Source of the DNA: Myxococcales bacterium
GTDB lineage: Bacteria; Myxococcota_A; Polyangia; Haliangiales; Haliangiaceae
Assembly (NCBI GenBank): GCA_016794525.1
Contig: JAEUJY010000162.1
Location: forward strand, 1 to 55,956
Direction of reading: 5' to 3'
DNA: 55,956 nucleotides
The notes beneath the pieces were generated by a model. The model was not told where the DNA came from and made no database searches. It saw only the letters and a program-made list of their open reading frames with translations. Shown here piece by piece: positions 27,064 to 34,846 of the stretch. Numbering within the stretch: position 1 is the first letter of the stretch; each line of letters opens with the position of its first letter. The translations under genes and the position numbers were made by a program.

Positions 27064-28566
27064 ATGTACGACGTCGCGGTGATCGGCTCGGGGTACGGCG
27101 GCGCCGCGGTCGCCGCGCGGCTGGCGGCGCACGGCCGGGTGCTGGTGATCGAGCGCGGCGGCTGGTGGCGGCCCGGCGAGTTCCCCGAGACCGTCGCCGC
27201 GCTGGCGCGCACCCGCCACCGCCGCGGCGACCCCGACGGGCTGTGGGGCGTGCGGCTGGGCGCCGGCACCGGCGTCGGCTACGCCAGCGCGTTCGGCGGC
27301 TCGAGCGCGATCAACTACGGCATCACGATCCGCCCCGCCGATCACGCGTTCGCCGGCTGGCCGGTGACCGCCGCCGAGCTGGCGCCGTGGTTCGAGCGCG
27401 CCGAGCGCGCGCTGGGCGCCACCCCCAACCCGCGCGCGGTGGCGCTGCCCGACGGCGACGTCCTCGACGCGCTCGAGCCCGGCGCCCGGATCGACCTGGC
27501 CAACACGATCGACTGGCCGCGGTGCGACGACTGCGGCCGCTGCGTCCCCGGCTGCAACGCCGGCGCGAAGCGCTCGCTCGATCGCTCGTACCTCGCCACC
27601 GCGCTGGCCGCCGGCGCCGCGCTGCGCCTGGCCACCGAGGTGCGCGAGATCGCGATCGCGCCCGACGGCTACCGCCTGCACCTGCGGCGGCGCGGCGGCG
27701 GCGGCGCCGAGTGGGTGCCGGCGCGGCGCGTGGTGCTCGCCGCCGGCACGCTCGGCACCCACGACCTCCTGCACCGCAGCGCGATCCCGCTCGGGCCGCG
27801 CTTCGGCCGCGACCTCAGCCTCAACGGCGACGGCCTGGCGTTCCTGTACGACAGCGGGCGCCGCCTCACCGCCCACCGCGGCGCGCCGATCTCGACCGCG
27901 GTGCGCCTGACGATGGTCGACGGCGACGGCGCGCGCCGCACGCTGCTGGCGATGAGCGGCCGGGTGCCTCAGGCCGCGCTGCGCTTCGCCGGCGCAGCGC
28001 TGGCCGCGATCGCCGGCGTCGCGATCGATCCCGCGGCGCCGCGCGACCACCGCGCCGGGCGCTGGGCGCGCCGCCTGCGCGACCTGATCGCGATCGGCGA
28101 CCGCGGCGCGCTGGCGCGCACGCTGATGTACAAGCTCGACGGCCAGGACCAGGGCCGCGGCACCGTGCGCTTCACGCCGACCGGCGCGGTGATCGACTGG
28201 CCCGACTACGCCGACGATCCGATCCTGCGCTTCGCCGCCGCCCGGCTGCGCGCCTGGGCCGGCGCCATCGGCGGCGTGGTCGTGCCCGACGTCGCGCGGC
28301 TGCCCGGCTTCCGCAGCTTCAGCGTCCACCCGCTCGGCGGCTGCCGCCTCGGCGCCGACCTCGCCGACGGCGTCGTCGATCCGCTGGGCCGGGTCTTCGC
28401 ACCCGCCGGCGGCGTCTACCCCGGCCTGCGCATCGCCGACGGCGCCATCGTCCGCGGCTCGCTCGGCGTCCCGCCCAGCCTCACCATCGCCGCGCTCGCC
28501 GAGCGCATCGCCGCCGACCTCGAGCGCGAGCTCCTCCTCTCCCGCACCGCCGCCGCCGCGCACTGA
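27064..28566 (+). CDS. GMC-family FAD oxidoreductase (cholesterol oxidase-like)
   Basis: 500 residues from ATG 27064. FAD-binding Rossmann motif VIGSGYGGAAVAARLA at 6-21, followed by GTGVGYASAFGGSSAINYG, then a cysteine motif CDDCGRCVPGCNAGAK (~157-172) found in the cholesterol-oxidase/long-chain-alcohol-oxidase subgroup, and the C-terminal family signature FSVHPLGGC ... GLRIADGAIVRGSLG with SLTIAALAER. No signal peptide, so it is probably cytoplasmic and oxidises a hydroxyl group of a sterol-like or aliphatic alcohol; the substrate cannot be told. It ends in an intergenic zone with a dispersed repeat. Confidence 0.88.
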   Translation: MYDVAVIGSGYGGAAVAARLAAHGRVLVIERGGWWRPGEFPETVAALARTRHRRGDPDGLWGVRLGAGTGVGYASAFGGSSAINYGITIRPADHAFAGWPVTAAELAPWFERAERALGATPNPRAVALPDGDVLDALEPGARIDLANTIDWPRCDDCGRCVPGCNAGAKRSLDRSYLATALAAGAALRLATEVREIAIAPDGYRLHLRRRGGGGAEWVPARRVVLAAGTLGTHDLLHRSAIPLGPRFGRDLSLNGDGLAFLYDSGRRLTAHRGAPISTAVRLTMVDGDGARRTLLAMSGRVPQAALRFAGAALAAIAGVAIDPAAPRDHRAGRWARRLRDLIAIGDRGALARTLMYKLDGQDQGRGTVRFTPTGAVIDWPDYADDPILRFAAARLRAWAGAIGGVVVPDVARLPGFRSFSVHPLGGCRLGADLADGVVDPLGRVFAPAGGVYPGLRIADGAIVRGSLGVPPSLTIAALAERIAADLERELLLSRTAAAAH

Positions 28567-28590
28567 CCTGCGACGTTCACGCCGAAATCT

Positions 28591-28730
28591 GGTTCACGCC
28601 ACTCAACCCGCCCGACCGTCACGCACCGCCCGGGAGGCCAGGCCGACAGCCGTCTCGGTGCGGTTCACGCCACTCAACCCGCCCGACCGTCACGCACCGC
28701 CCGGGAGGCCCCGCGGACAGCCGTCTCGGA
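28591..28730 (+). repeat. Tandem pair of a 71-bp unit containing the 49-bp dispersed repeat
   Basis: GGTTCACGCCACTCAACCCG begins at 28591 and again at 28662. The first 49 bases of the two copies are identical; they then differ for about six bases and agree again over ACAGCCGTCTCGG. The same unit, inverted, is at 6358-6406. The pair lies between the convergent ends of the GMC oxidoreductase and the M15-type peptidase, beside a two-hairpin element. Confidence 0.9.
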
Positions 28731-28738
28731 GGGGAGGC

Positions 28739-28788
28739 TCGATCCCGGCTTTGCCGGGATCGAGGGGAGGTCTCGCGAGAGACCTCCC
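28739..28788 (-). terminator. Two-hairpin 3' element, copy 2
   Basis: Directly after the minus-strand stop at 28791. Hairpin A (28765-28788): 10-bp stem GGGAGGTCTC/GAGACCTCCC with a 4-base loop. Hairpin B (28739-28763): 11-bp stem TCGATCCCGGC/GCCGGGATCGA with a 3-base loop. Order (stop, A, B, then the 49-bp repeat) is as in copy 1, though the stem sequences differ. Confidence 0.65.
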
Positions 28789-28790
28789 TG

Positions 28791-29714
28791 TCAACTCGTC
28801 GGGCGCTTGGCCCGCGCGGTCCGCCCGCCGTTGCCCTTCTTCTTGCCCTTCTTGGCCCAGCTCGAGCCGGGGCCGCTCAGGTCGGTCCAGCGGTAGCTGT
28901 TCTCGCCCGGGGCGCGGAAGTCGACGTGGATGAAGCCCGAGTGCGGGTAGATGCCGATGCCCATGCCGCCGCGATCGAGCGACTGCGCGTAGTCGTACTG
29001 CGCCCGCACCGACTCGCCCTTGACGACGATGTCGATCGCCGAGGCGTGGTAGTGGCGGCTCGAGTCGCGGTCGACGAAGCGGAACCCCGACACGACGGTG
29101 ATCTGCTTGCCGCCGAAGTGATCCTGGATGCGCGACAGCTGGTCGTACAGGCGCGGGTCCATCGCCCGCACCTCCTTGGACCGCTTGCAGCGGAAGATGT
29201 TGTCGAGCGCGGCGAGCGCCGCCTCGTCGTAGCTGCCGTCCGGCTTGTACAGCTGGACGCGCACCTCTTCCTGGAGGTTGTCCGAGCGGAGCCAGATATC
29301 GCCGGACGGCTTGGTCAGCTCGAAGCTCTCGAGCTTGCCCGCGCCGTGGCCCTGGAACTCCTTGACCATCGAGCACTTCTTGCGCTTCTTGGCCTTCTTC
29401 CCCTTCCCGACCACGACCTGCTTGCACACCTTGATCTTGGCGCTGTTGTGGTTGCCCACCACCGAGCGCTGAGGCGAGCCGCGCCACGACGAGGCCTTCT
29501 TGGCCGCCGTGTTGGTCTGCTTGCCGCCCCGCTTGTTCCCCGCCCGGGCGTTCTTGCCCTTGGCCGGCTTGGCCGCCTTCCGGGGCGCCGCCTTCGTGGG
29601 CGTGCCCTTGGCCTGCGCCGACGCCACCTCACCGAATCCACCTGTGCCGACGGGGGCCGACGAGACGAGCCCGGCGGCGATCGCGGCGACGATGAGCACT
29701 CGGCGTAGGTTCAT
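28791..29714 (-). CDS. Exported M15/DUF882-type peptidase with basic tails
   Basis: 307 residues from ATG 29714. An N-terminal signal-like segment (MNLRRVLIVAAIAAGLVSSAP) is followed by ~70 residues rich in Lys, Ala and Gly (AAPRKAAKPAKGKNARAGNK; KKAKKRKKC), then a domain with the M15-type zinc motif SGFRFVDRDSSRHYHASAID and FIHVDFR, resembling YcbK/DUF882 and D-Ala-D-Ala carboxypeptidase-like enzymes acting on peptidoglycan. The end is basic again (KKGKKKGNGGRTARAKRP). The basic stretches may bind anionic wall or nucleic acid; this is inference. Convergent with the GMC gene. Its upstream 238 bases (29715-29952) contain no other gene I can support. Confidence 0.82.
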   Translation of the reverse strand: MNLRRVLIVAAIAAGLVSSAPVGTGGFGEVASAQAKGTPTKAAPRKAAKPAKGKNARAGNKRGGKQTNTAAKKASSWRGSPQRSVVGNHNSAKIKVCKQVVVGKGKKAKKRKKCSMVKEFQGHGAGKLESFELTKPSGDIWLRSDNLQEEVRVQLYKPDGSYDEAALAALDNIFRCKRSKEVRAMDPRLYDQLSRIQDHFGGKQITVVSGFRFVDRDSSRHYHASAIDIVVKGESVRAQYDYAQSLDRGGMGIGIYPHSGFIHVDFRAPGENSYRWTDLSGPGSSWAKKGKKKGNGGRTARAKRPTS

Positions 29715-29952
29715 GCGGACCTCACGGCAGGGACGTTGACACTGGCATTAGCAAGCGGGCAGCCAGGCTAGGCGAGGGCCGGCGATGGATCAAGAAAGAT
29801 GGCCACCAACTGTCATTCCCCAGGGATCTCGAAAGGATGCACACGCAGCAGGGACGATCGCCGGGCCCGCGCGAAGCTGGCGGAGGGGCCGCGGGGGGCG
29901 CCAGAACCGCCGGTGGTCGTCACCTCCGGCGGTGACGAGCGTCACGCTGCCG

Positions 29953-30426
29953 TCACCCGGGCGGCAGCGGCGGCGCCGCCGGGAGGCTCACGCCCGGCAG
30001 CGGGATGTGCACCAGCTCGAGGCCGATCTGCCGGGCGACGTCGAAGCTGCGGGTGTCCCGGTAGAACTCGCCGTAGCAGATCCGCACCAGGCCGGCGTTG
30101 GCGACCTGCTTGAAGCAGTTCCAGCACGGCGACGCGGTGACGTAGAGGGTCGCGCCGGCGATGACCACGCCGTTCTTGGCGGCCTGGAGGATCGCGTTGG
30201 TCTCGGCGTGGATGGTGGCGACGCAGTGGCCGTCCTCCATCATGTGGCCGACGTCCGAGCAGTGGGGCATGCCCCGGATCGAGCCGTTGTAGCCCGTCGA
30301 CAGGATGGTCCGGCTGCCGACGATGACCGCGCCCACGAACTTGCGCGGGCAGGTCGACCGGGTGGCGACCACCTGGGCGATGCTCATGAAGTACTCGTCC
30401 CACGACGCGCGCTGGGCTTGCGACAT
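29953..30426 (-). CDS. dCMP deaminase family protein
   Basis: 157 residues from ATG 30426, chosen because a TAGCGT box lies 7 bases upstream and the frame before it is a shadow of ileS control DNA. Converts dCMP to dUMP for dTMP synthesis. The zinc site is clear: HAETNAIL (His and catalytic Glu) and TASPCWNCFKQ (two Cys); substrate-loop motif GYNGSIRGMPHCSDVGH fits the dCMP/ComEB deaminase group rather than cytidine deaminase. Ends with a Pro-rich tail. Divergent from ileS. Confidence 0.92.
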   Translation of the reverse strand: MSQAQRASWDEYFMSIAQVVATRSTCPRKFVGAVIVGSRTILSTGYNGSIRGMPHCSDVGHMMEDGHCVATIHAETNAILQAAKNGVVIAGATLYVTASPCWNCFKQVANAGLVRICYGEFYRDTRSFDVARQIGLELVHIPLPGVSLPAAPPLPPG

Positions 30427-30433
30427 GGCGGCG

Positions 30434-30439
30434 ACGCTA
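30434..30439 (-). promoter_or_regulatory. -10 box TAGCGT, 7 bases before ATG
   Basis: TAGCGT on the minus strand ends 7 bases before the dCMP deaminase ATG; paired with an opposite TAGCGT before ileS, it marks a divergent leaderless promoter region. Confidence 0.45.
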
Positions 30440-30502
30440 CCCCGGCCGTCCGACGTTGGCCGATTCGACGTGCCGCCCCCTGCCCGACCCGGCCGCGGAT
30501 GG

Positions 30503-30508
30503 TAGCGT
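30503..30508 (+). promoter_or_regulatory. -10 box TAGCGT, 9 bases before ileS ATG
   Basis: Same hexamer as for the divergent gene; no clear -35 box is seen. A transcript would start at or just before the ileS ATG. Confidence 0.4.
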
Positions 30509-30517
30509 CCGCCGGCC

Positions 30518-33376
30518 ATGTCCTCCGGAGCCGGTAAGTACAAGGACACCGTCACCCTGCCCGAGACCGCGTTCCCGATGCGCGGCGATCTGGCCAAGCG
30601 CGAGCCCGAGATCCTCGCGGCCTGGAAGGCCAGCGATCTCTACGGCCAGATCCAGGCGGCGCGCGCCGCCGCGCCGGCGTTCGTGCTGCACGACGGGCCG
30701 CCGTACTCCAACGGCCACATCCACTACGGCCACATCCTCAACAAGATCCTCAAGGACCTCGTCGTCAAGCACAAGACGATGATGGGGATGCGCGCGCCGT
30801 ACATCCCGGGCTGGGACACCCACGGCCTGCCGATCGAGCTGGCCGTCGAGCGCGAGCTCGGGCCCAAGCGCCGCGACATGACGCTGGCGCAGGTGCGCCA
30901 GGCGTGCCGCGACTACGCGCTCAAGTTCGTCGACATCCAGCGCACCGAGTTCCAGCGCCTCGGCGTGTTCGGCGACTGGGCCAACCCGTACCTGACGCTG
31001 TCGCCGGTCTACGAGCAGGCGATCGTCAAGGCGCTGGCCGCGTTCGCCCGCGGCGGCTACCTGTACCGCGGCAAGAAGCCGGTCTACTGGTGCCCGCGCG
31101 ATCGCACCGCGCTGGCCGAGGCCGAGATCGACTACAAGGACAAGACCTCGCCGTCGGTCTACGTGCGGTTCCCGCTCGAGGGCGTCGACGGCGCGCGGCT
31201 CGCGCCGGCGCTGGCCGGCAAGCGGGTCGCGCTGCCGATCTGGACGACGACGCCGTGGACCCTGCCGGCCAACCTGGCGATCGTGCTCAAGCCCGACCTC
31301 GGCTACGTCGCGGTGCCCTCGCCGCGCGACCCGGGCGAGGTGCTGGTGTGCGCCAAGGACCTGCTGCCGGCGTTCGCCAAGGCGATCGGCGCGCCCGAGC
31401 TCGAGGGCCAGGCGGTGGCGCTGGCCGAGGACGCGCTGCGCACCCTCGAGGGCGCGCGCTACACCCACCCGTTCGTGGCCGCGCCGTCGCCCGACGGCCC
31501 CGAGTTCCGGCTGTGGTTCGCCGACTACGTCACCGTCGAGCAGGGCACCGGCCTGGTCCACACCGCGCCCGGCCACGGCGCCGACGACTACAAGACCGGC
31601 GTCGCCCACGGCCTGCCGCCGTACGCGCCGCTCGACGACGCCGGCCGCTACACCGCCGAGGCGCCGGCGTGGCTGGTCGGCAAGACCACCGACGAGGCCA
31701 ACCCGCTGGTGATCGAGCGGCTGGTCGCCGACGGCGCGCTGCTCAACCCGCCCACCGATCGCTACGGCCACAGCTACCCGCACTGCTGGCGCTGCAAGGG
31801 CCCGATCCTGTTCCGCGCCACCGCGCAGTGGTTCATCAAGATCGATCACGACGGCTTCCGCGAGCGCGCGCTGGCCGGCATCCGCGCCACGACCTGGATC
31901 CCCGAGTGGGGCGAGAACCGCATCCACGCGATGATCGCCAACCGCCCCGACTGGGTGCTGTCGCGGCAGCGGCTGTGGGGCACGCCGATCCCGGCGTTCC
32001 ACTGCGGCGCGTGCGAGGCGCCCCACGCCGAGGCGGCGACGATGGATCACGTCGCGGCGATCTTCGGCCGCGAGGGCGCCGACGCGTGGTGGACCCGCCC
32101 GGCCGCCGAGCTGGTGCCGCCCGGCACCCGCTGCGCCGGCTGCGGCGCCGACGCCGCGCAGTTCGAGAAGGAGATGAACATCGTCGACGTGTGGTTCGAG
32201 TCGGGCGTGTCGTGGCTGGCGATCGCCGACCAGGCCGCCGACCACGGCGCGATCGACCTGTACCTCGAGGGCTCCGACCAGCACCGCGGCTGGTTCCACA
32301 GCTCGCTCCTGGCCGGCATCGGCGTCGCCGGCCGGCCGCCGTACAAGGCGGTCCTGACCCACGGCTTCGTCCTCGACGGCGCCACCGGCACGCCGTACTC
32401 GAAGAGCGAGATCGAGAAGGCCAAGCAGGAGGGCCGCAAGGTCAGCTACGTGCCGCCCGAGGACGTCATCAAGAAGGGCGGCGCCGAGCTGTTCCGGCTG
32501 TGGACCGGCTCGACCGACTTCCGCAACGACATCCCGTACTCGCAGCAGCAGCTCGACGGGCTGTCCGAGTGGTACCGCAAGCTGCGCAACACCGCGCGCT
32601 TCCTGCTGGGCAACCTCGCCGACTTCGACCCGACCGCGCACACCCGGGCCAACACGCCGCTGCTCGCGGTCGACGCCTACGTGCTGGCCCAGGTCGACGA
32701 CCTGGTGGCGCGGGTGAAGGACGCCTACGAGCGCTACGAGTTCCACGTCGCGCACCGCGCGATCGTCGAGTTCGTGACCGTGACGCTGTCGGCGCTCTAC
32801 GGCGACGTCGTCAAGGATCGCACCTACTGCGACGCCAAGGACGCGCCGCGCCGCCGGGCCGCGCAGCTGGTGCAGTACGAGGCGCTGCGGGCGATCACGC
32901 TCCTGGTGGCGCCGGTCCTGTGCTTCACCGCCGAGGACATCTGGACCCACCTGCCCAAGCGGGCCGGCGATCCGGCGTCGGTCCACGTCGCGGTCTACCC
33001 CGAGGGCCGCCGGCTCGACGACGGCGACCCGCAGGTCGCGGCGATGCAGGTGGTGCTGGCGTGGCGCGAGCGAGTCAACAAGGCGCTCGAGCCGTTCCGC
33101 GCCGCCAAGCACAAGTCGACCGACGCCAAGGTCACGCTGCACGCCAGCGGCGCCGACGGCCACACGCTGCACGACTTCGACAGCCGCCACCCCGGCCAGC
33201 TGGCCGACCTGCTGATCGTGTCGGCGGTCGCGGTGGTCAACGACGGCACCGATCAGATCGAGGTCGCCGAGCACGGCGGCCACCGCTGCGAGCGCTGCTG
33301 GAAGTGGTTCGCGGCGCTGCCGGCCGCCCCCGGCGACGTCTGCGATCGTTGCGTCACCGCCCTGCCCACGGCATAA
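30518..33376 (+). CDS. ileS: Isoleucyl-tRNA synthetase
   Basis: Charges tRNA-Ile with isoleucine. 952 residues from ATG 30518, normal length. Class I signature GPPYSNGHIHYGHILNK (HIGH motif, ~residue 70), the connective editing domain (TTPWTLPANLAIVL, GTGLVHTAPGHGADD), FEKEMNIVDVWFESGVSW and EGSDQHRGWF are present. The usual KMSKS loop reads GTPYSKSEIEKAKQEGRKV, so KM is replaced by PY and an insert of ~12 residues precedes PPEDVIKKGGAELFRLW. A C-terminal zinc site (CERCWKW...CDRC) is retained. Followed at 9 bases by lspA, a widespread ileS-lspA pair. Confidence 0.98.
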   Translation: MSSGAGKYKDTVTLPETAFPMRGDLAKREPEILAAWKASDLYGQIQAARAAAPAFVLHDGPPYSNGHIHYGHILNKILKDLVVKHKTMMGMRAPYIPGWDTHGLPIELAVERELGPKRRDMTLAQVRQACRDYALKFVDIQRTEFQRLGVFGDWANPYLTLSPVYEQAIVKALAAFARGGYLYRGKKPVYWCPRDRTALAEAEIDYKDKTSPSVYVRFPLEGVDGARLAPALAGKRVALPIWTTTPWTLPANLAIVLKPDLGYVAVPSPRDPGEVLVCAKDLLPAFAKAIGAPELEGQAVALAEDALRTLEGARYTHPFVAAPSPDGPEFRLWFADYVTVEQGTGLVHTAPGHGADDYKTGVAHGLPPYAPLDDAGRYTAEAPAWLVGKTTDEANPLVIERLVADGALLNPPTDRYGHSYPHCWRCKGPILFRATAQWFIKIDHDGFRERALAGIRATTWIPEWGENRIHAMIANRPDWVLSRQRLWGTPIPAFHCGACEAPHAEAATMDHVAAIFGREGADAWWTRPAAELVPPGTRCAGCGADAAQFEKEMNIVDVWFESGVSWLAIADQAADHGAIDLYLEGSDQHRGWFHSSLLAGIGVAGRPPYKAVLTHGFVLDGATGTPYSKSEIEKAKQEGRKVSYVPPEDVIKKGGAELFRLWTGSTDFRNDIPYSQQQLDGLSEWYRKLRNTARFLLGNLADFDPTAHTRANTPLLAVDAYVLAQVDDLVARVKDAYERYEFHVAHRAIVEFVTVTLSALYGDVVKDRTYCDAKDAPRRRAAQLVQYEALRAITLLVAPVLCFTAEDIWTHLPKRAGDPASVHVAVYPEGRRLDDGDPQVAAMQVVLAWRERVNKALEPFRAAKHKSTDAKVTLHASGADGHTLHDFDSRHPGQLADLLIVSAVAVVNDGTDQIEVAEHGGHRCERCWKWFAALPAAPGDVCDRCVTALPTA

Positions 33377-33385
33377 GGACCGCTC

Positions 33386-33976
33386 ATGCAACGCCGCTGG
33401 AAGATCTTCCTCATCGTCGCGATGATCACGCTGGTCGCCGACCACGCGACCAAGTACTGGGCCCGCAACTCGCTGCCCACCCACCCGGCCGGCTGCGCGA
33501 TCCCGGCCGACATCGTCAGCCACAAGTGCGTCGGCGTGAAGGACACGGTCATCGACGGCTACTGGGACTGGCGGCTGTCGTTCAACCCCGGCTCGGCGTT
33601 CGGCCTGTTCGACAGCCAGACCGGGGCCCGCGTGTTCCTGTCGATCGTCGGCATCCTCGCGGTGGTCGCGATGGTGTTCATGGTCAAGAAGGCGCGCAAC
33701 GATCAGCGCCTGCTGGCGATCGCGCTGGGGCTGGTGGCCGGCGGCGCCGTCGGCAACCTGCTCGACCGCATGTACTTCGGCGTCGTGACCGACTTCGTCC
33801 TGTGGCACTACCACGCCAAGGAGTGGCCGGTGTTCAACGTCGCCGACGTCGCGCTGGTGATCGGCGTCGGCATGATGTTCTTCGACGTCGACGGCAAGAA
33901 GGGCAAGAAGCCCAAGAAGAAGGGCGCGACCGACGCCCCGGCCGACGCGACCGCCAAGACCGACGCCGCGGCGTAG
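33386..33976 (+). CDS. lspA: Prolipoprotein signal peptidase (signal peptidase II)
   Basis: Cleaves lipoprotein signal peptides after diacylglyceryl modification of the lipobox Cys; inner membrane. 196 residues from ATG 33386 (AAGGA ribosome site just upstream). Four hydrophobic segments and both catalytic Asp regions: GNLLDRMYFGVVTDF and FNVADVALVIG. SFNPGSAFGLF is the conserved NxGxAFG-type motif. A Lys- and Ala-rich tail (~170-196) extends past the family core. Paired with ileS; its substrates here include several lipoproteins in this window. Confidence 0.96.
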   Translation: MQRRWKIFLIVAMITLVADHATKYWARNSLPTHPAGCAIPADIVSHKCVGVKDTVIDGYWDWRLSFNPGSAFGLFDSQTGARVFLSIVGILAVVAMVFMVKKARNDQRLLAIALGLVAGGAVGNLLDRMYFGVVTDFVLWHYHAKEWPVFNVADVALVIGVGMMFFDVDGKKGKKPKKKGATDAPADATAKTDAAA

Positions 33977-34061
33977 GCCACGAACGCGGCGAGGTGCCTG
34001 TGGCGACGTGCGGCGGCGCACAGCAGTCGACGCGGCGGCGCGCGCCGGGCATGATCGGCGC

Positions 34062-34820
34062 ATGAAGCTCCTCGCGCTCGCGCTGCTGGCGGTCGGGTGC
34101 GCCGCGCCCGACGACGACTGGGTGGTGCGCCCGCCCGGCGGCGGCACCGGCACCGGCAGCAGCGGCCAGCAGGTCGACGCCGCGCGGCCCGACGCCGGCG
34201 ACCTCGACGGCGGCACCGGCGACCTGACCGGCGTCGTGTGCGTCGTCGCCGATCTGCGCGCGCCCGACGCGTGCCCGGCGATCGCGACCGCGGCCGGCGT
34301 GCTGGTGCGCCGGCTGGGCGACGCCACCGGCGCCACGTCCGACGCGAGCGGCCGGTTCACGCTGGTGGCGCCGGGGCCGGTGGTGATCCTCGACGTCGGC
34401 CGCGGCGCTGCGGCGCTGGCGCCGGCGGTGGTGCCGGTCGACAACGACGGGACGGTGGTCCACGCCCCGGTGCCGACGCGGGCGGCGTGGGACGCGACGG
34501 TCGTGGCCACCGGCGCGACGGTGGCGCCGGGCAACGGATCGATCGCGCTGTACGTCGACACCAGCGCCGGGACGCCGGCGGCCGGCGTGACGATCGATCT
34601 GCCCGCCGGCGGCGTGACCGGGCCGTTCTACGATCGCAGCGGCGGCGCGTGGACCGCCGGGGGCGGCACCGGCCCGGCCGGCGTGGCGCTGGTGCTGGAT
34701 CTGCCGCCGGGCAACTACCAGCTCGACGGCGGCGACGGCGCCGGCCACCTGGTCTCGCTGGGCCCGGTGCCGGTCGCGGCCGACGCGCTCACGTTCGTGC
34801 GCGCGGCGCTGACGCCGTGA
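34062..34820 (+). CDS. Predicted lipoprotein with a carboxypeptidase-regulatory-like fold
   Basis: 252 residues from ATG 34062. A short signal (MKLLALALLAVGC) ends in a lipobox-like AVGC, then a Gly/Asp/Thr-rich spacer. The middle (AAGVLVRRLGDATGATSDASGRFTLVAPGPVVILDV) looks like a beta-sandwich carboxypeptidase-regulatory unit (TSDASGRF is the usual turn). The rest is beta-rich and without clear motifs. Probably an outer-membrane or surface lipoprotein; function unknown. Follows lspA by 85 bases and is convergent with pabB. Confidence 0.7.
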   Translation: MKLLALALLAVGCAAPDDDWVVRPPGGGTGTGSSGQQVDAARPDAGDLDGGTGDLTGVVCVVADLRAPDACPAIATAAGVLVRRLGDATGATSDASGRFTLVAPGPVVILDVGRGAAALAPAVVPVDNDGTVVHAPVPTRAAWDATVVATGATVAPGNGSIALYVDTSAGTPAAGVTIDLPAGGVTGPFYDRSGGAWTAGGGTGPAGVALVLDLPPGNYQLDGGDGAGHLVSLGPVPVAADALTFVRAALTP

Positions 34821-34846
34821 CGGCGACGCCGGGTCCCCGGGCCTGA

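Noticed and set aside
30437..34561. 1374-codon minus-strand frame opposite ileS and lspA
   Set aside because: The plus strand encodes unmistakable IleRS and LspA; the antisense product is Val/Gly/Arg/Asp filler. Same reasoning for the long frames at 25408-28563 (upper part), 27165-29708, 34952-38734 and 46052-49246.
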